A stretch of DNA of 64,000 bases from Roseovarius bejariae (GTDB lineage Bacteria; Pseudomonadota; Alphaproteobacteria; Rhodobacterales; Rhodobacteraceae): positions 1,548,501 to 1,612,500 of the forward strand of contig NZ_SZWE01000001.1 in NCBI RefSeq assembly GCF_009669325.1, in the 5' to 3' direction. The notes under the pieces are model-generated. The model saw nothing but the letters and a program-made list of their open reading frames with translations. It searched no databases and was not told the DNA's origin. Positions 47,407 to 56,193 of this stretch are shown here, in pieces (position 1 is the stretch's first letter; each line of letters opens with the position of its first letter). The translations under genes and the position numbers were made by a program.

Positions 47407-49377
47407 CTAGTCGAGCGCCGCGCGTAGGGTAGCGCCGGTGAGCTCCTGGGAAAACGGCATCGGGTGCGGATCGCGGCCAAGGCGGGCACGGTAGACCGGC
47501 AGGCTTTCGGCGACGCGCATGACGTAATTGCGGGTTTCGCGGAAGGGGATGTGTTCGATCCAGTCCACCACGTCCATGCCGCCGCGCCGGGGGTCTCCGA
47601 ACCGTTCGATCCAGCGCTCGGGGCGGGTGGGGCCAGCGTTATAGCCTGCGGAGATCATCACGACATTGCCGTCGAAGCGGTCGGCCAGATGGGCGAGGTA
47701 GGCCGATCCAAGCCGCGCGTTATAGGCCCAATCGGTCAGCACGCGGGCGCGGTCGTGATCGAGGTCCAGTTCGCGGGCCATGTCCGAGGCCGTGCCGGGC
47801 ATGAGCTGCATCAGGCCCTCGGCACCGACGCGGCTTGAGACGCCATGATCGAATTCGCTTTCGCGGCGGGCGATGGAAAGGGCCAGTTCCATGGGCACGG
47901 GCAGTTCCATGTCGATCATGGGGTGCAGGGCATAGTATGGCCCCGGCAAGGTCAGGGCACGGCGGGCGGCGCGTTTGCCAACCATGACTTGCAGGTGGGG
48001 TTGGTCGAGGTCGTACAGGAGAGTCACCAGTTGCTTTAGCTCGCTTTCATCAAGCGTTTCGGCGATATGCGTGAAGAAGCGTTCGGCAAGATTCAGGCGA
48101 CCGGCGGCAAGGGCCATAATGGCGGCTTGGGTGACGGGGCGTTGGATCAGTTCGCTGCCCTCATAGGCGGCGTAGTCGTTTTCGCCTTTTAGGGCAGGAT
48201 CAGAGGGCAACCCCGCCTTTTCGGCGGCCAGAAGGCCATAAAAGCTGGTTTGATGGTCTGCGCCTTGGGCATAGGCCAGTTTCGCCGCCTCCGCGTCGCC
48301 CAGAGCCTCTTGCGCGCGGCCGATCCAGTATCCGGCGCGGCCAAGGGAAATCGGCGTATCCACGGCGGCGCGGAAGCGTTGGAAATGGTCGCGGGCCAGT
48401 TCGGCATCCTTGAGGTAGGTCAGCGCGAGGTAGCCCGAGAGCCATTCGAGATCGGCATAGGCCGCGCCTTCGGTCAGTTGGTGGGTGGCGGCGAGGGCAT
48501 AGGCGGTTTGCGGGTTGTCGTCGCGCATCTGGTCACGGGCCAGCGCCCGGCGCCACCCGGCCCAGCGCCCCGGCTCGCCCAAGCCGCCCTTGATGCGGCT
48601 TTGTTCCAGCATGACGGCAATCGCATCTTCGCCGCGATCACGGTCGAGGTAGTGATTGAACAGCGCATAGGCGACATGGGGGTCGGCCTTTGTTTCGTCA
48701 GGCAGATCGTCGATTCGATCATCCAGCCCCCGGCGCGCACCGTCGATCATGCGGGCGGTTTCCACGCGGTCGCGTTTTGCCGCATCGACCAGTGGAAGCA
48801 TCAGGTCCACGTCGCGCAGCCCCCGCCATTGCGCCATGTCGAGGCGGGCGGCGTGGTGGGGCTTGAGGAGGGCCGCGTGGCGGGCGATGAAGGTTTCGTG
48901 TTCCTCGGTGCTGAGATCGAGGGTGCGCCATGCGAGGACAAGGCCCGCCTCGGCCTCGCCCTGCCGACCGGCATTCAGAAGGGCGCGGGTATAAGACAGG
49001 GCACCGATGCCGGTTTGCGGGCGGGTGCCGTCATAAAACCGCAGGATCAGGGCATCGGGGGCCTCGGCCATGGCCTCTTCGCTTTGTTTGCGCAGGTAAT
49101 CGAGGCCGGGCCAGTCAGCGTGGGTTTCCAGGAATCGCAGCACCTCACGCGGGGTGCCGTGGCCCGCGCGCAGGCGGTACCATTCGACCAAGGCCTCGGC
49201 GGAGGGGCCATCGCGGCGGGCCAGTTCGGCAGCCACATCCCAGCGCCCGCCCGAGAGCGCATCGAAGGCGCTGGACAGGGGCCGGGGGGCGATAGGCGGC
49301 GGCGTATCGGCCAGAGCCAGCAGACTCTGGCAAATCAGCACCAATGACAGGGCTATGAGGCGCAACATCTCTTGCAT
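47407..49377 (-). CDS. Soluble lytic murein transglycosylase (Slt70 type)
   Basis: This 656-residue periplasmic protein has a signal peptide (MLRLIALSLVLICQSLLALA region), a long superhelical all-alpha domain with TPR-like pairs (residues about 40-470), and a C-terminal SLT lysozyme-like domain. The catalytic Glu is in ARRESEFDHGVSSRVGAEGL near residue 505, followed by MQLMPGTA and later SAGYNAGP. It cleaves peptidoglycan to anhydromuropeptides. It is monocistronic on the minus strand and divergent from dapA, with 157 bp between them containing no gene. Confidence 0.93.
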   Translation of the reverse strand: MQEMLRLIALSLVLICQSLLALADTPPPIAPRPLSSAFDALSGGRWDVAAELARRDGPSAEALVEWYRLRAGHGTPREVLRFLETHADWPGLDYLRKQSEEAMAEAPDALILRFYDGTRPQTGIGALSYTRALLNAGRQGEAEAGLVLAWRTLDLSTEEHETFIARHAALLKPHHAARLDMAQWRGLRDVDLMLPLVDAAKRDRVETARMIDGARRGLDDRIDDLPDETKADPHVAYALFNHYLDRDRGEDAIAVMLEQSRIKGGLGEPGRWAGWRRALARDQMRDDNPQTAYALAATHQLTEGAAYADLEWLSGYLALTYLKDAELARDHFQRFRAAVDTPISLGRAGYWIGRAQEALGDAEAAKLAYAQGADHQTSFYGLLAAEKAGLPSDPALKGENDYAAYEGSELIQRPVTQAAIMALAAGRLNLAERFFTHIAETLDESELKQLVTLLYDLDQPHLQVMVGKRAARRALTLPGPYYALHPMIDMELPVPMELALSIARRESEFDHGVSSRVGAEGLMQLMPGTASDMARELDLDHDRARVLTDWAYNARLGSAYLAHLADRFDGNVVMISAGYNAGPTRPERWIERFGDPRRGGMDVVDWIEHIPFRETRNYVMRVAESLPVYRARLGRDPHPMPFSQELTGATLRAALD

Positions 49378-49534
49378 TTTCGACCTGTAAGAAGGATAGA
49401 CAGCGCCAGCCTATGCGCGCGCGCGCCTTGCGTCTATTCACATTAACGGCAGGGCGGCGGGGTTCCGCCATGCGCACGTGGCAAGAGTTTAACCGGCCCC
49501 CATGGGCCACGACGCAAAAGCAAAGGAGCGTGTC

Positions 49535-50410
49535 ATGTTCAGAGGATCTTTTCCTGCCCTGGTCACGCCGTTCAAGAACGGCGAGCTGGATCTGGATACG
49601 CTCAAGAAGCTGGTGGAGTGGCATATCGGCGAAGGCAGCCATGGTCTTGTCCCCGTGGGCACCACCGGCGAAAGCCCGACCCTGACCCATGAAGAACACG
49701 AAACGGTAGTCGAGGAAGTGGTGCGCGCCGTGGGCGGGCGTATTCCGGTGATCGCCGGGGCGGGCAGCAACAACACGCTGGAATCGATGCGCTTCATGCA
49801 GCACGCCAAGACGGTGGGCGCCGATGCGGCGCTCGTGGTGACGCCGTATTACAACAAGCCCACGCAACGCGGGTTGATCGCGCATTTCACCGCGCTGCAC
49901 GATTGCTGTGACCTGCCGATCGTCATTTACAACATTCCGGGCCGGTCGGTCGTGGACATGACGCCCGAGACCATGGCGGAGCTGGCCAAGCTGCCGCGTA
50001 TCGTGGGCGTCAAGGATGCCACGGGCGATCTGGCGCGGGTGAACCTGCAACGGATGATCTGCGGGCCGGACTTCTGCCAGATTTCGGGTGAGGACGGCAC
50101 GGCGCACGGGTTCAACGCGCAGGGCGGCCAGGGGGTGATTTCGGTCACGGCCAATGTGGCGCCCCGGTTGGTGGCTGAGGTGCAGAACGCCACGCTGACC
50201 GGCGATTATGCCAAGGCGCTGGAATTGCAGGACCGCCTGATGCCGCTGCACACGGCGATCTTTACCGAGCCGGGGCTTGTGGGCGTGAAATATGCCATGT
50301 CGCGTCTTGGCCTGTGCAGCGAGGAAGTCCGCTCGCCCCTGACGGGGCTGACGGATGAAACCAAGGGCATGGTGGATGACGGGCTGCGGTTTGCAGGGTT
50401 GATGAACTAA
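49535..50410 (+). CDS. dapA: 4-hydroxy-tetrahydrodipicolinate synthase
   Basis: This 291-residue TIM-barrel aldolase condenses pyruvate and aspartate semialdehyde in lysine and diaminopimelate synthesis. The Schiff-base Lys is at about residue 160 in [10 protein letters not shown]. The pyruvate-binding [17 protein letters not shown] lies near 39-56 and [11 protein letters not shown] near 104-114 contains the catalytic Tyr. The ATG at 49535 begins [13 protein letters not shown] after the Shine-Dalgarno AAAGGAG. A strong terminator follows. Confidence 0.96.
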   Translation: MFRGSFPALVTPFKNGELDLDTLKKLVEWHIGEGSHGLVPVGTTGESPTLTHEEHETVVEEVVRAVGGRIPVIAGAGSNNTLESMRFMQHAKTVGADAALVVTPYYNKPTQRGLIAHFTALHDCCDLPIVIYNIPGRSVVDMTPETMAELAKLPRIVGVKDATGDLARVNLQRMICGPDFCQISGEDGTAHGFNAQGGQGVISVTANVAPRLVAEVQNATLTGDYAKALELQDRLMPLHTAIFTEPGLVGVKYAMSRLGLCSEEVRSPLTGLTDETKGMVDDGLRFAGLMN

Positions 50411-50431
50411 GCCCTGCCCGATTGAACAGAC

Positions 50432-50466
50432 ACGCCCCGGACCGTCAGATCCGGGGCGTTTTCGTT
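50432..50466 (+). terminator. Rho-independent terminator of dapA
   Basis: ACGCCCCGGA (50432-50441) pairs perfectly with TCCGGGGCGT (50450-50459) and is followed by TTTTCGTTT. Confidence 0.9.
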
Positions 50467-50486
50467 TCGGCGGCTCATGCGGGCCG

Positions 50487-50930
50487 TCAGACCACAAGAA
50501 CCGGGATTGTCGTGATGCTGGTCACCTTGTGGCTGACCGAGCCGAGCATATAGCTTTCCGCCGCCCCGAGGCCGCGAGACCCGACGACGATCAGGTCGCA
50601 GTCGTGATCCTTGGCGAAGGCCGCGATGGTCCGGGCCGTTTGCCCGCCCTTGATGAAGGCGTGCACCTCGGGTGCGCCAAGGTCGATTGCCCGTTGCTTG
50701 GCGTATTCCGCCGCCTCGCGGGAGGCCGCGCGCATCGCATCGTCGAGGTTGCCCGACCCGTCATCGCCACCGCGTACCATCGACAGGGATGCCTCAAGCA
50801 TCGAATGGTGACGGTAGACGGTGAGGACCTGCAGTTCGGCCCCGGCGAGTTTGGCCAGTTCGGTGGCCTTTTGCAGTGCCTCGTCTGCACCGTTGGACCC
50901 GTCATAGGCCAGAAGGATTTTCTTGAACAT
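50487..50930 (-). CDS. Universal stress protein (UspA family)
   Basis: This 147-residue single-domain UspA protein opens KKILLAYDGSNGADEALQKA and has the ATP-binding loop VVGSRGLGAAESYMLGSVSH (G-x2-G-x9-G-S) near residues 120-138. It is the last gene after the TRAP transporter, 12 bp from dctM. This linkage is common: UspA-like proteins such as TeaD bind ATP and tune TRAP uptake. The Shine-Dalgarno AGGAGG is strong. Confidence 0.92.
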   Translation of the reverse strand: MFKKILLAYDGSNGADEALQKATELAKLAGAELQVLTVYRHHSMLEASLSMVRGGDDGSGNLDDAMRAASREAAEYAKQRAIDLGAPEVHAFIKGGQTARTIAAFAKDHDCDLIVVGSRGLGAAESYMLGSVSHKVTSITTIPVLVV

Positions 50931-50942
50931 TGGTCAGCCTCC

Positions 50943-52229
50943 TTACTTGCCGAATGCCAGGTCGCGCAGGAACAGTGCGATCTGCGGGAAGAAGATCAAC
51001 AGGACCGCAACGGTGAGCAGCATGAAGATGAAGGGCGGGGTGCCGCGCACCACCTCGACATAGGGCCGTTTGAACACCGCGATTGCCGTAAAGATGTCAC
51101 AGCCGAATGGCGGTGTCGCGCTGCCGATGGCGACCTGAAGGGTGATGATCGTGCCGACCAGCACCGGATCGAGCCCGACGGATTGCACCACGGGGGCGAA
51201 AATCGGGACGAAGATCAGGATGACGACGATGGGATCGACGAACATGCAGCCGACGAAAAAGGCGATGGAGATGACGAAGAGCACGCCGTATGCGCCCATC
51301 TCGTCGATGCCGATGGCGCCAAGCACCTGCTGCGGAATCTGCGCGAAGCTGATGACGTAGGAGAACGCGGCCCCTGCCCCGACGAGGATGAAGACCACGG
51401 CGGTGATCAGGCCCGTGGACTTGGCCGTCGAATAGAGTTGCTTGACCGTCATTTCACGGAAGACGACCATTTCGAGCAGCAGCGCATAGAGCACACAGGC
51501 GGCCGCCGCTTCGGTCGGGGAGAAGATGCCGCCGTAGATGCCGCCCACGATGATGACCGGGAAGCCCAATGGCCAGAGCGCGCGCCGGATGGCGGCGCCG
51601 CGTTCGGCCCATGTCGATTTCGGTTCGGTCGGGACGTTTTCGCGGATCGCGTAGATGTAGGAGTAGACCGAGAACATGAACAGGATCAGCAGGCCCGGCC
51701 CGATCCCGGCGATGAACAGTTCGGAAATCGAGGTGCCCGAGACCACGCCGTAGATGATCATGCCGATGGAGGGCGGGATCAGGAAGGCGATGTCGGAGGA
51801 GTTCACGATAAGCGCCAGAACGAAGCTGTCCTTGTACCCCGCCTTGAGCATACGCGGGCGCAGCGGCCCGCCGACGGCGACCACGGTCGCCTGCGTGGAG
51901 CCGGAGACCGCGCCAAAGAGCGTGCAGGCGGTTGCGGTGGACACGGCAAGCCCGCCCTTGAGGTGGCCGACGAAGGTCATGACAAGGTCGATCAGGCGGT
52001 TGGCCGATTGGCCGCGCGTCATGATGTCGGCGGCGAAGATGAACATCGGAACAGCGATCAGGCTGGCGGGTTGAATGCCGCCGAGGATCTGCTGAACCAT
52101 TGTATCAAGCTGGCCGACCCCGCCGAAGAGGCCGATAAAACCGATCAGCGACCCGGCGATAAGCGGCACCATCATCGGGAACCCGAGGAGGAGCAGCAGG
52201 ATCATGACAGAGAAAATTGCAATGGCCAT
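50943..52229 (-). CDS. dctM: TRAP transporter large permease (DctM type)
   Basis: This 428-residue membrane protein has about 12 transmembrane segments of the DctM/ion-transporter superfamily, opening IAIFSVMILLLLLGFPMMVP and containing LIPPSIGMIIYGVVSGTSIS and GGIYGGIFSPTEAAA. It is the sodium-driven solute channel of a TRAP system with the DctQ and DctP proteins encoded just upstream. It starts 3 bp after dctQ ends, so the two are coupled. Confidence 0.93.
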   Translation of the reverse strand: MAIAIFSVMILLLLLGFPMMVPLIAGSLIGFIGLFGGVGQLDTMVQQILGGIQPASLIAVPMFIFAADIMTRGQSANRLIDLVMTFVGHLKGGLAVSTATACTLFGAVSGSTQATVVAVGGPLRPRMLKAGYKDSFVLALIVNSSDIAFLIPPSIGMIIYGVVSGTSISELFIAGIGPGLLILFMFSVYSYIYAIRENVPTEPKSTWAERGAAIRRALWPLGFPVIIVGGIYGGIFSPTEAAAACVLYALLLEMVVFREMTVKQLYSTAKSTGLITAVVFILVGAGAAFSYVISFAQIPQQVLGAIGIDEMGAYGVLFVISIAFFVGCMFVDPIVVILIFVPIFAPVVQSVGLDPVLVGTIITLQVAIGSATPPFGCDIFTAIAVFKRPYVEVVRGTPPFIFMLLTVAVLLIFFPQIALFLRDLAFGK

Positions 52230-52232
52230 GAC

Positions 52233-52892
52233 TCAGACCTCCTCTTCGCCGGTGTTGTCGTAGCCTTCGAGCGTGGAGGTCGACAGCCAGATGTCTTGTT
52301 CGATGATGTTCTTGATCCCGGTCAGCGCGTATTGCACGCCGGTCAGGAAGAACCCGACAGGCGCCCAGACGATAATCCACCAGACGGGCACTTGCAGCGC
52401 GGGCAGAAGGCGACCGCGCGAGGCCTGCGCCAGAAGGTAATCAATGGAATACCATGTCAGCAGGAACATTGCCGCCGCCGTGACGAAGGCGATCAGGATC
52501 ATCAGCACCTTGCGCATCGGCGGCGCGATCGTGTCGAAGATCGCCGACATGCGGATGTGACGGCCATGGCGCGCCGCATAGGAGATACCCGCGAAGGTAA
52601 TCAGGATGATGAGCGCCCGGTTGATTTCCTCGGAGAAGAACAGGCTTTGGCCAATCACGAAGCGGCCTATGACATTGGCCATGGTGTTGACGGCCATGGC
52701 CAGAACGCCGACGGCCAGCATCACCGCCTCGACCCGTGCGATCACGACATCAATCACCCCGAGAAAGCCGGGAAGGCCGGAGACATAATTGGAATCGTCG
52801 ATATCATCATCGACGGCGACCTCGACCGCGAGGCTTTGGGTGTCGGATGAGGTATCCGGATCAACCTTGGAACGGTTTTCTTCTTCGCTCAT
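52233..52892 (-). CDS. dctQ: TRAP transporter small permease (DctQ type)
   Basis: This 219-residue protein has four transmembrane helices in DctQ order. An unusually long acidic, Ser/Asp-rich N-terminal extension of about 45 residues (SKVDPDTSSDTQS, then VDDDIDDSN) precedes the first helix and is probably cytoplasmic. The conserved RHIRMSAIFD-type segment near residue 120 fits the family. The ATG at 52892 has AGGA eight bases upstream; an earlier ATG exists in the frame. It lies between dctP and dctM. Confidence 0.88.
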   Translation of the reverse strand: MSEEENRSKVDPDTSSDTQSLAVEVAVDDDIDDSNYVSGLPGFLGVIDVVIARVEAVMLAVGVLAMAVNTMANVIGRFVIGQSLFFSEEINRALIILITFAGISYAARHGRHIRMSAIFDTIAPPMRKVLMILIAFVTAAAMFLLTWYSIDYLLAQASRGRLLPALQVPVWWIIVWAPVGFFLTGVQYALTGIKNIIEQDIWLSTSTLEGYDNTGEEEV

Positions 52893-52931
52893 CGCCAAAA
52901 TCCTGATTTTTATTGAAAACTGGCATAGGGG

Positions 52932-52961
52932 GAATCCGGCCATTCCTTGATGGCCGGATTC
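52932..52961 (-). promoter_or_regulatory. Intercistronic hairpin between dctP and dctQ
   Basis: GAATCCGGCCAT (52932-52943) and ATGGCCGGATTC (52950-52961) form a perfect 12-bp stem with a six-base loop, without a T-run on the minus strand. Such hairpins stabilise upstream mRNA or attenuate, so DctP can be made in excess over the permeases. Confidence 0.7.
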
Positions 52962-53000
52962 GTTGCTTTGTCAGCCACGCGAATAATGCGCGTTTCCCGA

Positions 53001-54011
53001 TTACTCGGCACCGACGGCTTCGAGGTCTTTCTTGAACTGCGTGAGCAGTTCTTCGGCCTGATCGCCACCGATTTCGAGGAATTTCTGCTCGACCGAGTCG
53101 GCGGTGGCCATGAAGGGCTCGCGCTGTTCTTCGGTCAGTTCGGTGATCGTCATCGACGGCTTGGCTTCCTTGATCTTGGCCAGCGATTCCTCGGTGAGGC
53201 CCGACTGATAGTCGATGATGTAATCGAAGGCCGCGTCGATGGCGTTGTTCACAACGGTTTTATCCTCGTCGGACAGGCCGTCATAGAAATCCTTGTTGGC
53301 CATGACCGCCGTGGTGAAGTTGTTGTGACCGGCGCGGGTGATGTGATCGGTCACCTCGTACATCTTCGTCGATTCGATGAAGAAGGCGGGGTTTTCCTGA
53401 CCCTGAATGATGCCGGTCTGAAGTGCGCCATAGACCTCGCCCCAGGGCAGGGGTGTCGGCGTGGCACCGAAGGCCTTGTAGTTCTCGACCAGAAGCGGGT
53501 TTGTCATGACCCGGAACTTCACCTCGTCGAGATCGGCCGGCCCGGTAACGGGTTCGGTCGTGGTCATCATGACCTCGCCCTCGGGGAACATGGTGAGAAG
53601 TTCGAGGCCCTGCTCGGCGTAGAGCGGCGGGAACATCTCGTTGATGGCCTTCGATTCCTCAAAGAATGTGGCGAGTTTCTCTTCGTCCTGCGGCAGCAGG
53701 TAGGGCACGAAGAAGACCTGCGCCTCGGGGATCAGGGCCCCGGTGAAGCCCGGCGATTGATCGACGAATTGCAGGATGCCCGACTGGGTCTGTTCCAGGA
53801 TGCTGTCGGATTCACCGAGCGTTCCGAACGGAAACAGCTGAATGCTGTGGTCTGAGTTGGCCTCGACCTCTTCTTTGAACTTCTGGGCGAACTTGCCCTG
53901 GACCTCGTCCATGGCTTCCTCGAAGGCGTAGCGCCATGTATCCGAAAGGGCGGCACCGCTACCGACGAGAAGGGCAAGGGCACTGGTTGCAGCGAGTTTG
54001 AAATAGGACAA
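53001..54011 (-). CDS. dctP: TRAP transporter substrate-binding protein (DctP type)
   Basis: This 336-residue periplasmic binding protein has a signal peptide (MSYFKLAATSALALLVGSGAALS). The DctP-fold shows VKFRVMTNPLLVENYKAFGA, with the Arg that anchors substrate carboxylates, near residues 165-180, and PLPWGEVYGALQTGIIQGQE near 184-203. The substrate, a carboxylate of some type, is not predictable here. The start is a TTG at 54011 with GGGGAG seven bases upstream. A MocR-type regulator lies upstream on the same strand. Confidence 0.9.
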   Translation of the reverse strand: MSYFKLAATSALALLVGSGAALSDTWRYAFEEAMDEVQGKFAQKFKEEVEANSDHSIQLFPFGTLGESDSILEQTQSGILQFVDQSPGFTGALIPEAQVFFVPYLLPQDEEKLATFFEESKAINEMFPPLYAEQGLELLTMFPEGEVMMTTTEPVTGPADLDEVKFRVMTNPLLVENYKAFGATPTPLPWGEVYGALQTGIIQGQENPAFFIESTKMYEVTDHITRAGHNNFTTAVMANKDFYDGLSDEDKTVVNNAIDAAFDYIIDYQSGLTEESLAKIKEAKPSMTITELTEEQREPFMATADSVEQKFLEIGGDQAEELLTQFKKDLEAVGAE

Positions 54012-54112
54012 TGATTTGCTCCCCGTGTTGATGTTGTTGGCGAACAGGTTCGCGCATGTTTCTGATGTTCGCGGCGCGTTTTTTCTCTGATCGCGCTCTG
54101 TAGGGAGCGTTC

Positions 54113-54134
54113 ATGTTAAGAACATTCAAGTCAA
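54113..54134 (-). promoter_or_regulatory. Candidate promoter and operator of the TRAP operon
   Basis: On the minus strand TTGACT (54129-54134) resembles a -35 box. Just downstream is the perfect inverted repeat ATGTT-CTT-AACAT (54113-54125), placed where a repressor would block the spacer. A good -10 box is not evident, so this is tentative. Confidence 0.35.
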
Positions 54135-54147
54135 TGCAAATATTAAA

Positions 54148-55560
54148 TCATGACAATTTCACCGACGTCCCGCTCTCGTCGCTGTTGGACGGCCTCTCCG
54201 GGGACGAGATGACTGCCGAGATTTCATGCAGGGCGTATTCGACCTGATGGCGTGCGGCACCGCCAAGACAGATGCGAATCGCAGGCGGCATCTCGGTGAG
54301 AGCGAAGCGTTCGCCGGGGGCAACGGCGATACCTTGATCCAGCAGGGATTTGACGACAGCGCCCTCTTGCGTGCCTTCAGGAAGCGGCAACCAGCGGTGC
54401 AGCCCGTAAAGGTTGCCGTGACTGCGCGGCCCGAGAATGCGGGACGCCAGCCTGTTTCGCGCCTGTAATTCTGCGCGCTGCGCGTCGAGTACGCGATCCG
54501 CATCCCCCGATTCGATCCAATCCGCGGCGATTTCAGCGATCAGTGGCGTGGCCATCCAGGACATCGCCGTATGCCGGTTCACCGTCAGTTCAAACTTGCT
54601 GCCGGGAGAGATCAGAATCCCGATTCTGAGACCGGGAGAGAGGCATTTTGCCATGCCGGTGCAATAAAAAGTGCGCTCCGGCGCGATGGTCACGATCGGA
54701 GGCGGGCGGCGTGGTTCCAATGGGCCCAGGGGATCGCACTCAAGAATCATCAGATCGGTATCTTCAGCAACCTGCGCCAAAGCGTGACGGCGTGTCTTGT
54801 CGAGAATTCGCGGGTCAGGACCGGCCCCGTCCGGAAGCAGGTAAACGGCCTTGACCGCGCCGGGGGCCTTGCGCGCGGTTTCACGAAGCGCATCCGGGCA
54901 CATGCCATTCGCATCGCTTGGCACGGCCCGCAAGCCAATGTGCAAGGCTTGCGCTGTCGGGCGCAGTAAATGACTGGTGACTGTATCCGCCAAAACGACA
55001 TCGCCGGGTTTCGCGACGGCGGACAGTGCTGTGAACATCGCCGGGGTTACACCATTGGTGATGGTCATGCGCCGCCCGCTGGTCACAAGACCACAACGGG
55101 TAAGCCACTCGCAAACCGAGGTGGTAAACCGCTCGGACACCTGATCCGGTCGCGACCCCTGGACCAATCCAGCCGGAACTCGTTTGGCAATTCTTTCGAG
55201 GGATGCAGACCATGCCGCGTCCATCTCGGGGAGATGAACGGGTGTCATCAGGGACATGTCGATTGTCCGATGTTTGGTGGCGCCATCTTGCCATGGCATA
55301 CCATCGAGCGCCTGAGGGCCGGGACGAACGAACGAGCCACGCCCCACTTCGCCAGCGATCATGTCGGCGCGGATCAGTTCCTCGTAGGCGCGGCTGACGG
55401 TCTGGACCGAGATGCCGAGGCTCCATGCCAGTTCGCGGTGTGTCGGAAGACGATCCCCCGGACGTAAAGCACCGGCCCCGATGGCCGCCGCGATACCCTG
55501 CGCGAGCGAACGGAAAACCGGACGCTTCATATCTTCGCGGGAAAGGGGCCAATGCGACAT
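54148..55560 (-). CDS. MocR family (GntR-aminotransferase) transcriptional regulator
   Basis: This 470-residue fusion has a GntR winged helix at residues 1-80 (GDRLPTHRELAWSLGISVQT then VSRAYEELIRADMI) and an aminotransferase-like domain at about 100-455. The PLP-binding Lys is present near residue 305 in CTGMAKCLSPGLRIG. MocR proteins use PLP as cofactor or ligand and usually control neighbouring catabolic or transport genes, so the TRAP operon 137 bp downstream is the likely target; this is inference. The ATG at 55560 has AGGGA at suitable distance. Confidence 0.92.
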   Translation of the reverse strand: MSHWPLSREDMKRPVFRSLAQGIAAAIGAGALRPGDRLPTHRELAWSLGISVQTVSRAYEELIRADMIAGEVGRGSFVRPGPQALDGMPWQDGATKHRTIDMSLMTPVHLPEMDAAWSASLERIAKRVPAGLVQGSRPDQVSERFTTSVCEWLTRCGLVTSGRRMTITNGVTPAMFTALSAVAKPGDVVLADTVTSHLLRPTAQALHIGLRAVPSDANGMCPDALRETARKAPGAVKAVYLLPDGAGPDPRILDKTRRHALAQVAEDTDLMILECDPLGPLEPRRPPPIVTIAPERTFYCTGMAKCLSPGLRIGILISPGSKFELTVNRHTAMSWMATPLIAEIAADWIESGDADRVLDAQRAELQARNRLASRILGPRSHGNLYGLHRWLPLPEGTQEGAVVKSLLDQGIAVAPGERFALTEMPPAIRICLGGAARHQVEYALHEISAVISSPERPSNSDESGTSVKLS

Positions 55561-55765
55561 TGGGGTTGTCCCTGAAAATTGACTCGGGAACGCGCGGGCA
55601 CACCTGCATGACGGGGCCGTCGTTACCTTGTCAGTCTATGTCGCGACGGGTTGGTGCCGCAACACCCCTGCCAATTCCGGGCCGAAGGCGGCCCTCACCC
55701 TTCGTTCGTCACCATGCGCAACGGGGCTTTTGGGCGGACTTCGGCGGACGGTAGCCTGTTCGTGT

Positions 55766-56143
55766 TTAGAATGGCTGCGACCTAAGCACCCTGTCTTCCA
55801 GCGAGCGGCCATGGCCTACGCCCACGCTGATAGCCTCGCGACCGCCACGATATTGCGGGCCTTTGCCCTTCCCACCGCTGGCGTGATCGGATTCATGATC
55901 GTCGTCATGGTCATCGACATGATCATCGCCGTGATCGTCTTCGCCACTGTGGGCATCCTCGGGCCGGCCAAACTGGCTACCGCCATGACCGCCTTCGTCA
56001 CCGGCACCGCGCCCCGCCCCGGGCGCGTGGTCACCGTCGCCTTCATCGGTGTGTTGTGCCAAGCCCGGCGCGGCAAGCATAACGGCAAAGATCCCGGTCA
56101 GGACAAGGCGGCGATTCATAGTGTTAAGTGACACGTTGACCAT
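55766..56143 (-). CDS. Secreted Asp/His-rich low-complexity protein
   Basis: This protein of about 117-125 residues has a signal peptide (NRRLVLTGIFAVMLAAPGLA). The mature part is dominated by Asp, His, Glu and Gly, with runs such as DDHGDDHVDDHDDDHESDH, consistent with metal or calcium binding or disorder. The start is uncertain: ATG at 56143, GTG at 56134 (best placed after GAAAGGA) or ATG at 56119. It lies 50 bp after the 405-residue secreted protein on the same strand. An overlapping frame on the other strand is rejected because this one has the leader and operon context. Confidence 0.6.
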   Translation of the reverse strand: MVNVSLNTMNRRLVLTGIFAVMLAAPGLAQHTDEGDGDHAPGAGRGAGDEGGHGGSQFGRPEDAHSGEDDHGDDHVDDHDDDHESDHASGGKGKGPQYRGGREAISVGVGHGRSLEDRVLRSQPF

Positions 56144-56193
56144 CCTTTCAAAGGCTGCGGGGCGGCGGCATGGCCGCCCCGCACTTCACTGGA

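Noticed and set aside
50529..52850. 773-codon plus-strand open frame opposite uspA and the TRAP permeases
   Set aside because: The product is Asp/His/Gly/Arg low complexity, mirrors membrane-protein codons, and the minus-strand genes are clear.
55628..56131. 167-codon plus-strand frame with hydrophobic segment
   Set aside because: The hydrophobic run is the complement of the Asp/His-rich repeat; the minus frame has a signal peptide and operon position.
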